Positions 18,935 through 28,136 of a stretch of DNA of 64,000 bases are shown piece by piece; the stretch's first letter is position 1, and each line of letters opens with the position of its first letter. The stretch is from CAYUAI01 sp964442745 (lineage in GTDB: Bacteria; Pseudomonadota; Gammaproteobacteria; S012-40): contig CAYUAI010000003.1 in the NCBI GenBank assembly GCA_964442745.1, positions 62,001-126,000 on the forward strand, written 5' to 3'. Under the pieces are notes generated by a model. The model worked only from the letters and a program-made list of their open reading frames with translations. It ran no database searches and had not been told where the DNA came from. The position numbers and the translations under genes are program-made.

Positions 18935-19201
18935 TCAACCACCAACAACGAGCATAACAAAACCACTGAACAACGAAATGAACATGAGCTTACGCATTAT
19001 TGTAGAACGGAGCGATACCACGATTCCCATGAGAAATTGCACAATTAATACGACAATCATGGCAGCCGCAATGACGTTAAAAAGTAAACTACCGTTAGCA
19101 AAGTGTAACTGAGCAAAACGGTGGTAAAGCGATGGGGTTGAGATTCGTAAAAATCCAACAGTCGGACCCGCTGACAAAGAAAAACAAATACGATGATCCA
19201 T
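18935..19201 (-). CDS. Possible small membrane protein
   Basis: 88 residues that follow the CheY-like gene by 12 nt on the same strand. The first ~37 residues have no clear character. Two hydrophobic segments follow (FNVIAAAMIVVLIVQFLMGIVV and LMFISLFSGFVMLVVGG) separated by a basic loop SLRSTIMRKL. An AGGA lies about 10 nt upstream of the ATG. I recognise no family. The opposite strand is also open over part of this stretch, so the call is tentative. Confidence 0.35.
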   Translation of the reverse strand: MDHRICFSLSAGPTVGFLRISTPSLYHRFAQLHFANGSLLFNVIAAAMIVVLIVQFLMGIVVSLRSTIMRKLMFISLFSGFVMLVVGG

Positions 19202-19213
19202 ATCCGACCATTC

Positions 19214-19639
19214 CTAAGGCAGTGCATTCCTATTGAAATTATCTAGATTCACCAAACCAATCACATCCCACAACACGCTAGAGACTTGCGCGGCCTGATA
19301 AGGCTTCGTAATAATCGCTTTAGCCCCCGCTTTTTTCGCTTCCTCCGCCTTGTTCACCATTCCCATCGACGTTAGCATGATGATTTTTGCCTCAGGATCA
19401 AATTGTAAAATCTGAAGTAGCGCGGCGATGCCATCCAATTTAGGCATCACGATATCCATCAGCACCGCATCAGGTTGCACCTCGCGATACAAACAAGCGG
19501 CGCTTTCACCATCGCTTGCCTGAGCAACAATGTCAAAACCACTCGCTTCTAATTCTCTTTTTAGCATCATTAGCGTAAATTCAGAATCATCAACCGTCAT
19601 GATACGAAGTTTTGAGTTAATGTGAGCCACTAAACACAT
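19214..19639 (-). CDS. CheY-like single-domain response regulator
   Basis: 141 residues, receiver domain only. Acidic pocket residues are the Asp pair in TVDDSEFT and the phosphoacceptor Asp in DAVLMDIVMPKLDG. The conserved Thr/Ser is in IIMLTSMG and the Lys in AIITKPYQ. With no output domain it probably acts by protein contact, as CheY does. It overlaps the end of the CheX-like gene by 23 nt, so the pair is co-translated. No histidine kinase lies in the window; the input must come from elsewhere. Confidence 0.85.
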   Translation of the reverse strand: MCLVAHINSKLRIMTVDDSEFTLMMLKRELEASGFDIVAQASDGESAACLYREVQPDAVLMDIVMPKLDGIAALLQILQFDPEAKIIMLTSMGMVNKAEEAKKAGAKAIITKPYQAAQVSSVLWDVIGLVNLDNFNRNALP

Positions 19640-20135
19640 CTCCTGGAAACAGCATATCGGTTAACGTCAATCGAATTTCTCCATCAATTTCAGGTAATTC
19701 AATTAGTTGGGAGACTTGATTATTATCATAAGCCGCGTCGGCTTGTCTCACTATCGATAATTCGGGCGGCGTCAATGATACCTTGAGTTTCTGACATTTC
19801 TCATCCGCCAAGGTATTGCCGGCAATAATATTCACGAGTTCGCCAATGGCACTATCCACTAACCCAGGATCAACCACGCTGCCTACCTCCATGCTCATCA
19901 TATTCGCCACCAAATCCTGCCCCAAACCTTGCTCCACAGCGCAAGAAAGTAAACCATTAATATCACCGGCAAATCGAACACTCGCAATAATTAACACCTG
20001 CGGCGGCGGGTGAGTCATTGCGTCCATTGAATTTAGGGTGCCGTCAATTTTCATCATATATTTTAATATATTACATGTCGTTTCAGCGACCACATTTAAC
20101 ATAACACACTGCTGTGCTTCCATATCCATCGTCAC
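19617..20135 (-). CDS. CheX/CheC-like phosphatase domain protein
   Basis: 172 residues. The signature of the CheC/CheX/FliY fold is present as DSAIGELVNIIAGNTLA near residues 95-111: a Glu followed by Asn two residues later, in the E-x-x-N catalytic arrangement that dephosphorylates CheY-P. The N-terminal half also has an AETTCNIL helix (a degenerate first E-x-x-N). Together with the overlapping CheY-like gene it forms a two-gene phosphorelay output module set between lptE and holA. Confidence 0.75.
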   Translation of the reverse strand: MTMDMEAQQCVMLNVVAETTCNILKYMMKIDGTLNSMDAMTHPPPQVLIIASVRFAGDINGLLSCAVEQGLGQDLVANMMSMEVGSVVDPGLVDSAIGELVNIIAGNTLADEKCQKLKVSLTPPELSIVRQADAAYDNNQVSQLIELPEIDGEIRLTLTDMLFPGDVFSGSH

Positions 20136-20242
20136 AAAATCTCCTCGGCGCGATTAACAAGCCAATCAACCTTATTTAGCGAATCAAATTTCATGCCAGG
20201 AGCTGTGAAAATCGCTCAGGAAATTAATTTCTCAAAAAATAT

Positions 20243-20749
20243 CTATTGGTGGGAAATGCTGGCAAGGCGTTGCAAAATATTTGAGCTGGTTTCTTGGTAC
20301 AAATCGGATTTAATCATATCCTCTTCGACGTTTTTTGCTAAAGCCACCGAAGCATCAAAACTGTAATCACGGGTCACTCGAACTAACTGCTCGGGCAATA
20401 ATAGATGGCCATCTCGGCCATAAACAATAAATTTAATTTGATAATTTAATTCATACTCCAACACCCGACCATCCCCGCCGGTAGACAAGGGCCTTTTGCG
20501 CCACTGCTCATGAGTGATGTTAACCTGAGTTTTTATATTTTTTTGATCCGTATTATCCGCTTGCAAATAGCGGATCCGCTCGCGAAACGATTGCATCAGG
20601 GGATGCCCTATCTCAAGCCCTGTCATTTGTATGGGCGCAAGATCAAACGGCAGTGAAGCACTGCCGCGCAAGTGAAAACCACACCCCTGCAATATTAAAA
20701 AAATAGGCAACACCAGCAAAATAATTGCCCGAACGCTAAAAGCACTCAT
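20243..20749 (-). CDS. lptE: LPS-assembly lipoprotein LptE
   Basis: 168 residues from the ATG at 20749; an in-frame GTG at 20773 would overlap leuS further. A signal peptide (AIILLVLPIFLILQG) ends in a lipobox LQGC, and CGFHLRGSASLPFDLAPI is the LptE start. LptE is the outer-membrane lipoprotein that plugs the LptD barrel for LPS insertion. Its start lies 8 nt inside the leuS end region, the conserved leuS-lptE-holA coupling, although here a CheX-CheY pair has come between lptE and holA. Confidence 0.93.
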   Translation of the reverse strand: MSAFSVRAIILLVLPIFLILQGCGFHLRGSASLPFDLAPIQMTGLEIGHPLMQSFRERIRYLQADNTDQKNIKTQVNITHEQWRKRPLSTGGDGRVLEYELNYQIKFIVYGRDGHLLLPEQLVRVTRDYSFDASVALAKNVEEDMIKSDLYQETSSNILQRLASISHQ

Positions 20750-20756
20750 GTGATCG

Positions 20757-23210
20757 TTATGCCACCACCACATTAATCAATCGACCCGGCACCACAATGA
20801 CACGCTGAATGGTTTTCCCCGCGATAAATTTGATCACATTAGCATCCGCTAATGCATGCTTTTCAATGGTAGCTTTGTCAGCCGCGGCAAGCACCTGCAT
20901 TTGGCTGCGTTTTTTACCATTAATCTGAATAATCATTTCAATACGATCAGCCACTAACGCTGTCTGATCAACCACCGGCCAAGGCGCATCCACGATCCCC
21001 TCATCCGCCGCTAACGCTTGCCAAAGTGTATGGCAAAGATGCGGTACAATGGGGGACAACAATAAAACCGCCGTTGTTAATGCTTCATGACGCACCGCCC
21101 GACCTTGCTCGCTCACCTCTTCAAATTTCGCCAGTGCATTAAGCAATTCCATAACCGCCGCAATGGCCGTATTAAAAGTAAAGCGGCGACAATAGGCATC
21201 GGATACTCGCCCAATGGTTTGATGAATAATACGTCGCAGTGCCTGCTGACTCGTGCTAAGTGTTGATTTGTCTAGCGGGGCGACCTCGCCAACAATCACA
21301 TGTTCATAGACTTGCCTCCAAAGCTTTTTCAAAAACCGTGAAGCGCCTTCAACAGCAGTGTCTGACCATTCTAACGATTGTTCCGGCGGCGCGGCAAACA
21401 TCATAAACAAACGCGCCGTATCTGCCCCATATTTGTCGATGAGCGCTTGCGGATCAACCGTATTACCTTTCGACTTAGACATTTTTATGCCGTCTTTTAA
21501 TACCATGCCTTGAGTTAACAAATGACTAATCGGCTCATCCACACTCACTAAGCCGATATCTCGCATTAATTTGTTAAAAAACCGAGCATACAACAAATGC
21601 AAAATCGCATGCTCAATGCCGCCAATATATTGATCGACGGGCAACCAATAATTTGCCCGCTCATCCGCCATCGCATGACCATTATCAACACAGGCAAAAC
21701 GCATATAATACCAAGACGACTCCATAAAGGTATCAAAGGTATCGGTTTCCCGTTGGGCATCCGCCCCACACTTCGGACAAGCCACCTCATAAAACGCTGG
21801 CATTTTTTTTATCGGTGAACCCACGCCATCAAACACCACATCTTCTGGCAAGCGCACCGGCAATTGCTCATCCGGTACCGGCACTGCGCCACATGACGGA
21901 CAATTAATGATAGGAATCGGTGTTCCCCAATAACGTTGTCGCGATACCCCCCAGTCACGTAAACGAAAATTAACCTGTTTGGCGCCTCGCTCCATGGCCG
22001 TTAATTTTTCCGCGATCGCATCAAATGCTTGCTGGGATGTCATGCCAGAAAACTCATCTGAATCGATTAATACTCCTTTATCAGTAAACGCGGCCTGCGT
22101 AACATCAACGTGATCACTATCCACGGGTTGAATCACGGGCTTAATTGGCAATTGATATTTTTTCGCGAACGCCCAATCACGCGGGTCATGCGCAGGTACC
22201 GCCATCACCGCCCCTTCGCCATAACCCATCAACACAAAATTAGCGACAAAAATAGGAACACAGGCACCCGTCAGCGGATGCACCGCCTGAAAGCCGGTAT
22301 CGACACCTTGCTTCTCTAAGGTCTCTAAGGTCGCTTCTGCGGTACCGACATGTTGACAAGATTCAATAAATTCAGCCAACTGAGCATTACTTTTCGCCGC
22401 TTGTGTGGCCAATGAATGTTCTGCCGCCACCGCCACATAACTCACGCCATAAAGCGTATCGGGGCGCGTCGTAAAAACACGCAACGTTTGCTGCGTCTGC
22501 TTAACAATAAATTGCACCTCGACCCCTTCGGAACGACCGATCCAGTGACGCTGCATCGTACGTACTTGTTCAGGCCAGCCGGTTAAATGATCAAGTTCTT
22601 GTAATAATTCGTCAGCATATTGGGTAATACGCATAAACCACTGCGGAATCTCTTTGCGCTCCACCGGTGTATCACATCGCCAACAACATCCATCAATCAC
22701 TTGCTCATTGGCTAATACCGTTAAATCTTGCGGACACCAGTTCACCGGGGATGTTTTTTTGTAAACTAAACCTTTTTCAAACAGCCGAGTAAAAAACCAT
22801 TGCTCCCAACGATAATATTCTGGATGGCAAGTGGCTAACTCTCGCGTCCAATCATAAGCAAAGCCCAGTTTTTTCAGCTGTTGCCGCATATAGTCAATAT
22901 TTTCATAGGTCCATTTAGCCGGGGCGACATGACGGCTAAGCGCCGCATTTTCCGCTGGCAAACCAAAAGCATCCCAACCCATGGGTTGCAATACATTTTT
23001 GCCTTGCATGCGCTGATAGCGCGCAATGACATCACCAATGGTGTAATTGCGCACGTGCCCCATGTGCAACTGTCCACTGGGATAAGGAAACATGGCCAGA
23101 CAATAAAACTTGTCACGCGTGTCATCTTCAATCACGGTAAAAGTCTGTTGCTGCTCCCAATACGCCTGGGCTTGTAATTCCACTTGTTTAAATTGATATT
23201 GTTGTTCCAT
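20757..23210 (-). CDS. leuS: Leucyl-tRNA synthetase
   Basis: 817 residues, slightly shorter than E. coli LeuS (860). Class I signatures are HMGH in YPSGQLHMGHVRNY (near residues 43-56) and KMSKSKGN (near residue 577). The editing domain shows TTRPDTLYGVSYVAVAAEH with its Thr-rich pocket. ATP-dependent charging of tRNA-Leu is the function. The C-terminal end contains QINGKKRSQMQVLAAADK. It heads the leuS-lptE run and is divergent from ybeL. Confidence 0.97.
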   Translation of the reverse strand: MEQQYQFKQVELQAQAYWEQQQTFTVIEDDTRDKFYCLAMFPYPSGQLHMGHVRNYTIGDVIARYQRMQGKNVLQPMGWDAFGLPAENAALSRHVAPAKWTYENIDYMRQQLKKLGFAYDWTRELATCHPEYYRWEQWFFTRLFEKGLVYKKTSPVNWCPQDLTVLANEQVIDGCCWRCDTPVERKEIPQWFMRITQYADELLQELDHLTGWPEQVRTMQRHWIGRSEGVEVQFIVKQTQQTLRVFTTRPDTLYGVSYVAVAAEHSLATQAAKSNAQLAEFIESCQHVGTAEATLETLEKQGVDTGFQAVHPLTGACVPIFVANFVLMGYGEGAVMAVPAHDPRDWAFAKKYQLPIKPVIQPVDSDHVDVTQAAFTDKGVLIDSDEFSGMTSQQAFDAIAEKLTAMERGAKQVNFRLRDWGVSRQRYWGTPIPIINCPSCGAVPVPDEQLPVRLPEDVVFDGVGSPIKKMPAFYEVACPKCGADAQRETDTFDTFMESSWYYMRFACVDNGHAMADERANYWLPVDQYIGGIEHAILHLLYARFFNKLMRDIGLVSVDEPISHLLTQGMVLKDGIKMSKSKGNTVDPQALIDKYGADTARLFMMFAAPPEQSLEWSDTAVEGASRFLKKLWRQVYEHVIVGEVAPLDKSTLSTSQQALRRIIHQTIGRVSDAYCRRFTFNTAIAAVMELLNALAKFEEVSEQGRAVRHEALTTAVLLLSPIVPHLCHTLWQALAADEGIVDAPWPVVDQTALVADRIEMIIQINGKKRSQMQVLAAADKATIEKHALADANVIKFIAGKTIQRVIVVPGRLINVVVA

Positions 23211-23371
23211 GAGGTTGACTACCTGCTCTCAGATTGATTCGTTCATTTTATAGCCCATCATTTTCAGGCAACAAATTAGTCAACTATAACATAGGCCTGA
23301 TAAGTCGCGATTAAAAAAATCTATAGTGACTTATCCGCAAAACAGCGCAATAATAGGTTTATCCTAGCTTG

Positions 23372-23402
23372 ATGGCGTGCCACGTTAAACATGGCACGCC
23401 AT
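23372..23402 (+). promoter_or_regulatory. 11-bp perfect inverted repeat ahead of ybeL
   Basis: ATGGCGTGCCA and its exact complement flank a 9-nt spacer. The repeat ends 28 nt before the ATG of the YbeL-like gene, with GGAGG in between. It has no following T-run. Either a 5'-UTR hairpin or an operator half-site pair would fit; no regulator is identifiable. Confidence 0.5.
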
Positions 23403-23430
23403 GTAATTACTCACTACCTGGAGGTATGTT

Positions 23431-23952
23431 ATGCCTGAGCAAAACCCTAACCCAAACACGCAGAAACTCATTGATGCGTACAATCATATGCTTGAGCAAG
23501 CTAAAAAGTTTTTAGATGAAACCAAGCAAGATGCCGCTCCTCGCATTCAAACCGCGCTAGAAATGGCCAGCGAAAAAACCGAGGAAGTGGGCGAATTAAC
23601 CCGAGAGGAAATTAACAAAGTCAGCGATTACGTCATGCGTGACTTGCATGACGCCGCCGAATTTATTGCCGAACAAGAGCGTGAACTCGCCGATTGGTTG
23701 AGGTTAGATCTACTGCTCATTAAGCAGCATATCCTTGAAATTTTCTCCGGCATGGTTGATCACACGAAGCTGGAACTCGACCACTTAGAGCAACTCGCTA
23801 AACAGGCCTCTCAACGGCACACCGGAGAAATCACCAGCATCGGCGCACTCCAATGCACAAACTGCAAGAAAATTATCCATTTTCATGAGACAGGGCCTAT
23901 CCCGCCTTGCCCGAAGTGCCATGGTACGACGTTTGAACGCTGCACTGAGTAA
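23431..23952 (+). CDS. YbeL-like zinc-ribbon protein (DUF1451)
   Basis: 173 residues. A long helical, Glu/Lys-rich N-terminal part (about residues 1-130) is followed by a C-terminal zinc ribbon with CTNCKKIIHF and CPKCHGTTFERC. This matches E. coli YbeL, which also lies beside leuS. Function unknown. The start is supported by CTGGAGG 6-7 nt upstream. It is divergent from leuS, and a perfect inverted repeat lies in its leader. Confidence 0.88.
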   Translation: MPEQNPNPNTQKLIDAYNHMLEQAKKFLDETKQDAAPRIQTALEMASEKTEEVGELTREEINKVSDYVMRDLHDAAEFIAEQERELADWLRLDLLLIKQHILEIFSGMVDHTKLELDHLEQLAKQASQRHTGEITSIGALQCTNCKKIIHFHETGPIPPCPKCHGTTFERCTE

Positions 23953-23957
23953 ATCGC

Positions 23958-25436
23958 TTAACGTGTTAAACCACGGGCCGCCGTTTCAACGGCGCGAAAA
24001 ATAGCACGGCCTTTATTCATCGTCTCTTTCCACTCCAAGCGCGGCACAGAATCGGCAACAATACCTGCCCCTGCCTGGATGGTTAATTCATTATCTTTGA
24101 TCACCGCCGTGCGAATGGCAATAGCCGTATCCATATTGCCCTGCCAACCGATATAACCGACAGCCCCGGAATAAATCCCTCGCTTCACTGGCTCTAACTC
24201 ATCAATGATTTCCATGGCGCGTATTTTCGGGGCACCACTGACCGTACCCGCTGGAAATGTCGCTCGCAACACATCCATTGGGCTTAATTCATCACGCAAT
24301 TCGCCAATGACATTGGACACAATATGCATCACGTGTGAATAACGCTCAACGTTCATATTTTCCGTTAACTTGACCGTGCCGATCTTGGATACTCGACCCG
24401 CATCATTACGCCCCAAGTCAATGAGCATCAGATGTTCAGCAATTTCCTTAGGGTCAGCCAATAAATCCTGCTCTAACGATAAATCCTCTTGTTCTGTTTT
24501 CCCTCGACGACGAGTACCGGCGATGGGACGCACCGTCACTTGACCCTCTTCTAAGCGCACCAATATTTCTGGCGAAGAACCGACAATGGAAAAATCCTGC
24601 ATGTTAAGAAAATACATATAGGGGGAAGGATTTAAACTACGTAACGCACGATATAAATCTAACGGTTTTGCGACAAATGGCACGGTCATCCGCTGTGATA
24701 ATACCACTTGCATAATATCGCCATCAACAATGTACTGTTTGCATTGCTCGACCGCCTGCTCATAACCTTGCTGAGTGAAACCAGACACAAAATCTTGCTC
24801 TTTTAAATCAAAAGGAGGACAACTTTGCGCGGGAGCAATGACTGCCTTGTCTAATTTTTCGACCAGCTCATTTAATCGGCGCTGGCCACTCGCGTACGCC
24901 TCAGCTTGGCTACTATCCACGTAGACCACCAAAAATAATTTGCCTTTTAAGGTATCAAAAACCACCACTTCTTCGGAAAGCAGCAACATGATATCCGGGG
25001 TATTCAATGGGTCGGGTTTATCACATTCTCCCAAGCGGGGCTCAATATAGCGAACCGTATCATAGCCAAAATAGCCCACCAACCCCCCCGTGAATTTAGG
25101 CAAGCTGGGAATCGTAGGTACCTTGAATTGTTCACGATATTGGTCTATAAACGCCAACGGATCAATCGCCTCATGCGAGGCCACCACGACCCCATCGGTC
25201 ATGATATTGATGGTTTTATTTTTAACAGATAAAGAAGTACGGCAAGGCAAACCAATGATGGAATAACGGCCCCATTTTTCACCGCCTTGCACCGATTCAA
25301 ACAAATAAGAAAAAGGGCCATCAGCCAGCTTAAAGTAGGTACTTAACGGCGTATCGAGATCCGCCAAAACCTCACGGACTAATGGAATTCTATTGTAACC
25401 TTGATCAACTAGCGTCTTAAACTCATCAGGTGCCAT
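23958..25436 (-). CDS. trpE: Anthranilate synthase component I
   Basis: 492 residues from the ATG at 25436, chosen because TTGGAGG lies 6 nt upstream; 24 more codons are open but unrelated to the family. TrpE makes anthranilate from chorismate with glutamine supplied through TrpG. Chorismate-binding motifs are evident: IAGTRRRGKT, LIDLGRNDAGRV, ATFPAGTVSGAPKIRAMEII and GIYSGAVGYIG. The N-terminal regulatory region begins FKTLVDQGYNRIPLVREV. trpG is not adjacent in the window; gph lies upstream, a common proteobacterial gph-trpE order. Confidence 0.95.
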   Translation of the reverse strand: MAPDEFKTLVDQGYNRIPLVREVLADLDTPLSTYFKLADGPFSYLFESVQGGEKWGRYSIIGLPCRTSLSVKNKTINIMTDGVVVASHEAIDPLAFIDQYREQFKVPTIPSLPKFTGGLVGYFGYDTVRYIEPRLGECDKPDPLNTPDIMLLLSEEVVVFDTLKGKLFLVVYVDSSQAEAYASGQRRLNELVEKLDKAVIAPAQSCPPFDLKEQDFVSGFTQQGYEQAVEQCKQYIVDGDIMQVVLSQRMTVPFVAKPLDLYRALRSLNPSPYMYFLNMQDFSIVGSSPEILVRLEEGQVTVRPIAGTRRRGKTEQEDLSLEQDLLADPKEIAEHLMLIDLGRNDAGRVSKIGTVKLTENMNVERYSHVMHIVSNVIGELRDELSPMDVLRATFPAGTVSGAPKIRAMEIIDELEPVKRGIYSGAVGYIGWQGNMDTAIAIRTAVIKDNELTIQAGAGIVADSVPRLEWKETMNKGRAIFRAVETAARGLTR

Positions 25437-25557
25437 CACAACCTCCAAAAACAACCGTGGATAATCAATAAAATACGTAGGAACTAACGAGGCCAGCTTC
25501 GCCAACATTGACCGATGATATCTATTAATCCTGTTGTTTGCTTGTGTGGCATGGCTT

Positions 25558-26235
25558 TCAATTTTTACGCGATAATAATTCGGATAATTGAGCTAGACTG
25601 TCGACAACATGATCCGGTTTTGCTTGGCGAATGTCAACACCATGATTATAACCATAGGATACGGCGACCACCGCAAATCCGGCCGCTCTTGCGGCTTGCA
25701 CGTCGTGCATCGAATCACCCACCATTAACGCCTGCTCGGCAGCCACACCGAAATGTTGTGCGGCATGCAATAATGGTTCGGGGGCGGGTTTTTTCTGTGG
25801 CAAAGTATCACCACTGACCACCACGCCAAATTTACCGAGTATTCCTAGGGTTTTCAAGAGAGGCAAGGTAAAATCTTCGGCTTTATTGGTTACACAGCCA
25901 AGATAATAGCCCTTTGCTTGCAAATAGTTAAGCCCATCCAATACACCCGGATATAATTGGCTATACTGTCCATTAACCGCTGCGTAGTGCTTTAAAAAAA
26001 TGGGGTAGGCTTTATCGAATAAAACCGTTTCGGGCTCAGCGTGCAAATCTTCGGTTAAGGCTCGCTTGACGAGGCGTGGCACCCCATTACCCACCCAATT
26101 TCTGACTTTTTGATCACCGTGCTTGGGTAAACCCAAGTCATCCATCATGGCATCAACGGCATAACCTAAGTCAGGCACTGAATCCACTAATGTGCCATCT
26201 AAATCAATCAATACAAGTTGTGCGGTTATTTTCAT
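25558..26235 (-). CDS. gph: Phosphoglycolate phosphatase
   Basis: 225 residues, HAD superfamily. The nucleophile motif is LIDLDGTLVDSVPDL at the N-terminus, the cap domain carries the family's MDDLGLP and WVGNGVPRLVKRAL, and the acidic motif IV is MVGDSMHDVQAARAAG. It hydrolyses 2-phosphoglycolate formed in DNA repair or by Rubisco; the product glycolate could feed the glcF-containing oxidase at 29-30 kb. It lies just upstream of trpE on the same strand and downstream of the porin terminator. Confidence 0.93.
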   Translation of the reverse strand: MKITAQLVLIDLDGTLVDSVPDLGYAVDAMMDDLGLPKHGDQKVRNWVGNGVPRLVKRALTEDLHAEPETVLFDKAYPIFLKHYAAVNGQYSQLYPGVLDGLNYLQAKGYYLGCVTNKAEDFTLPLLKTLGILGKFGVVVSGDTLPQKKPAPEPLLHAAQHFGVAAEQALMVGDSMHDVQAARAAGFAVVAVSYGYNHGVDIRQAKPDHVVDSLAQLSELLSRKN

Positions 26236-26252
26236 CGCTTTATTATTTCAAT

Positions 26253-26280
26253 AAAAAACGGGGTCCGAAGACCCCGCTTT
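26253..26280 (-). terminator. Rho-independent terminator after the porin gene
   Basis: Read on the minus strand, GCGGGGTC pairs with GACCCCG across a short TTCG-type loop and is followed by a run of six T. It lies 20 nt beyond the porin stop and just before gph, so it separates the abundant porin transcript from gph-trpE. Confidence 0.85.
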
Positions 26281-26300
26281 TCTGGTAACAAGATATTCTA

Positions 26301-27293
26301 CTAGAAGCTGACCAACATGCCCGCCGTGACTACGCTGTCATTATCGTTAACAGTCTTATCATCAATCATACCATACCCCAAATAAGCCAGGGCCGTTTTG
26401 CTGACTTTTTGCTTGACGGCGATGGCCCAAGCGGTGCGCTCTGATTGCATTTTATTTTTCGACTCATCTCTGATGCCTAAATCTAAGACAAACTGAGTCG
26501 CACCCATTTTATAACCGGCGCTCAAGAACAAAAGATTACCTTCACCATCCTTGTCACCACTGACTAACCCATCATCAATTTCATAATGACCCGCCACTGT
26601 CACACCACTCGCGGAGTATTTCGCCCCAACTTTTACCGCCGACTTCCCATCACCGGCAGGCACATCAATATAATCAACGAAAGCCAATATAGGTCCATTT
26701 TTATAGTGCAGACCTAAATTAATATTGTTTTCCTCGCCATTTCGTAGGGTATAGGCCGCAATAATTTTTGCACCACCCAAGTTCGGCGAATCATAACGTA
26801 CCGTTCGCGTAGCACGACCTGATCCATCGTCACCGGTTCCACCATGCAGCTGCGACATCGTACCTAGACCACCACGCCCTTCGGCAGAGGTGGTAAACAA
26901 GGGATCAACCGCCTTACCGGTTTCTTTGTAGGGCGTTATAATGGTACCTGCACGAAGCGTTCCCAAGGTTTTACTCTGCATCCCCAACCAGGTATCCCGC
27001 GCCCGAATAAATCCACCCTTGCCTTGTGACTTATCCATATCATAACCCGCTTCCAACTTATAAATTGCCTTTAAGCCAGTTAAGCCTGGGAAATTAGCGG
27101 GCAAACTTCCTTTAACACCAATATTATTCGCTTTACTGCTGCTTGAATCCATTTTCAGTTCAGAGTCACTGAATTTATCAACGGACAAATGAATACGCCC
27201 ATACCACTTCGCCTCAGTCGCATCACCCGCCTGAGCTACCCAAGGTAACGCCATCGCCGCCGCCATCGCCATGGTTAAAACTTTTTTATTCAT
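26301..27293 (-). CDS. General porin (Gram-negative porin family)
   Basis: 330 residues from the ATG at 27293, chosen because AAGGAG precedes it and the signal peptide starts there (MNKKVLTMAMAAAMALPWVAQA). The mature protein begins with a short strand KWYGRIHLSVDKFSD and alternates beta strands and turns. FVDYIDVP, LGLHYKNGPILAFV and the closing GMLVSF with terminal Phe fit a 16-stranded trimeric porin. It allows passive uptake of small solutes through the outer membrane. It has its own promoter and a strong terminator. Confidence 0.9.
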   Translation of the reverse strand: MNKKVLTMAMAAAMALPWVAQAGDATEAKWYGRIHLSVDKFSDSELKMDSSSSKANNIGVKGSLPANFPGLTGLKAIYKLEAGYDMDKSQGKGGFIRARDTWLGMQSKTLGTLRAGTIITPYKETGKAVDPLFTTSAEGRGGLGTMSQLHGGTGDDGSGRATRTVRYDSPNLGGAKIIAAYTLRNGEENNINLGLHYKNGPILAFVDYIDVPAGDGKSAVKVGAKYSASGVTVAGHYEIDDGLVSGDKDGEGNLLFLSAGYKMGATQFVLDLGIRDESKNKMQSERTAWAIAVKQKVSKTALAYLGYGMIDDKTVNDNDSVVTAGMLVSF

Positions 27294-27360
27294 CCCTATG
27301 TCTCCTTCAAAATGCCACTCGAATATAATTTGTGGTAAAACTGCGCTTCTCACAACGACA

Positions 27361-27388
27361 TTTATAGCAGCTTTCCACACAAATGCAA
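27361..27388 (-). promoter_or_regulatory. Sigma-70-type promoter of the porin gene
   Basis: On the minus strand a -35 TTGCAT and a -10 TATAAA are separated by 16 bp. Transcription would start near 27353, leaving a leader of about 60 nt before the porin ATG. Called by eye from the consensus only. Confidence 0.45.
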
Positions 27389-27722
27389 CAGTCTATCAAG
27401 GAAAAAGGAACTATTTCGAAAAATTGTTGTATTACTACAACTTCCTTACATCATCTCGTCTATTTTTTCAGTAAAAAAACACGATGCCATACGCTCACTC
27501 GTAAAAACAACAAACTCAGCGAAGAAACCCGAATCAGAAAAGGAATAAATATTTTTAAAATTTCGGCTAAATTTACCACTCGATATCGATAAACTATCCG
27601 AGACTTAAATTGAAGGTACTGGGAAATGATAAACAACCAAGAAAACAAATACGGAAGAGGCAAGAGGAAGCAATCCACTCACCCTGATATGGCATACAGG
27701 GCGAGTCGATGAAAAAGCAATA
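27389..27722. other. Intergenic stretch between porin and rpsI, no convincing gene
   Basis: The stretch is AT-rich and open in short frames on both strands. The minus-strand frame encodes hydrophobic residues, but it has no Shine-Dalgarno site and no family resemblance. A weak CCCTG/CAGGG hairpin lies near 27691-27710, downstream of rpsI. I see nothing firm beyond the porin promoter. Confidence 0.5.
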
Positions 27723-28118
27723 TTATCGTTTCGAGAACTGAGTCGCACGTCTGGCTTTATGCAGACCCACTTTTTTACGCTCCACTTTTCGAGAATCCCG
27801 CGTGATAAAACCAGCCTTTCTTAGTGGAGGACGCAGTGTTTCATCATACTCCAGTAAGGCGCGAGTAATCCCATGACGAATCGCGCCCGCTTGCCCGGAT
27901 ATGCCACCGCCATCGACTGTCACATGGATATCAAAAGTATTGACTAGCTCAACCCGCTCTAATGATTGTTTAACAATCATACGTGCCGTCTCCCGGCCAA
28001 AATACACATCTAATGGGCGACGATTGACCGTAATCTGACCGCTACCCGCAGGTCTCAAGTAAACACGAGCGGTAGAAGTTTTGCGCCGACCGGTACCATA
28101 ATATTGTTGCTGTGCCAT
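27723..28118 (-). CDS. rpsI: 30S ribosomal protein S9
   Basis: 131 residues (E. coli 130). The start YYGTGRRKTSTARVYLRPAGSG and the basic end KKVGLHKARRATQFSKR are typical; the C-terminal KR tail reaches the P-site tRNA. VDGGGISGQAGAIRHGITRAL is also conserved. It lies 18 nt downstream of rplM in the conserved rplM-rpsI operon. Confidence 0.98.
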   Translation of the reverse strand: MAQQQYYGTGRRKTSTARVYLRPAGSGQITVNRRPLDVYFGRETARMIVKQSLERVELVNTFDIHVTVDGGGISGQAGAIRHGITRALLEYDETLRPPLRKAGFITRDSRKVERKKVGLHKARRATQFSKR

Positions 28119-28136
28119 AAGTTAACTCTATGCTGC

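Noticed and set aside
18906..19112. Plus-strand open frame of 68 codons
   Set aside because: It is antisense to the possible membrane protein at 18935-19201, has no ribosome site and gives a Thr/Asn-rich, featureless product.
27460..27678. Minus-strand frame with hydrophobic product between rpsI and the porin gene
   Set aside because: The frame is hydrophobic because the region is AT-rich; it has no ribosome site and lies across AT-rich spacer.
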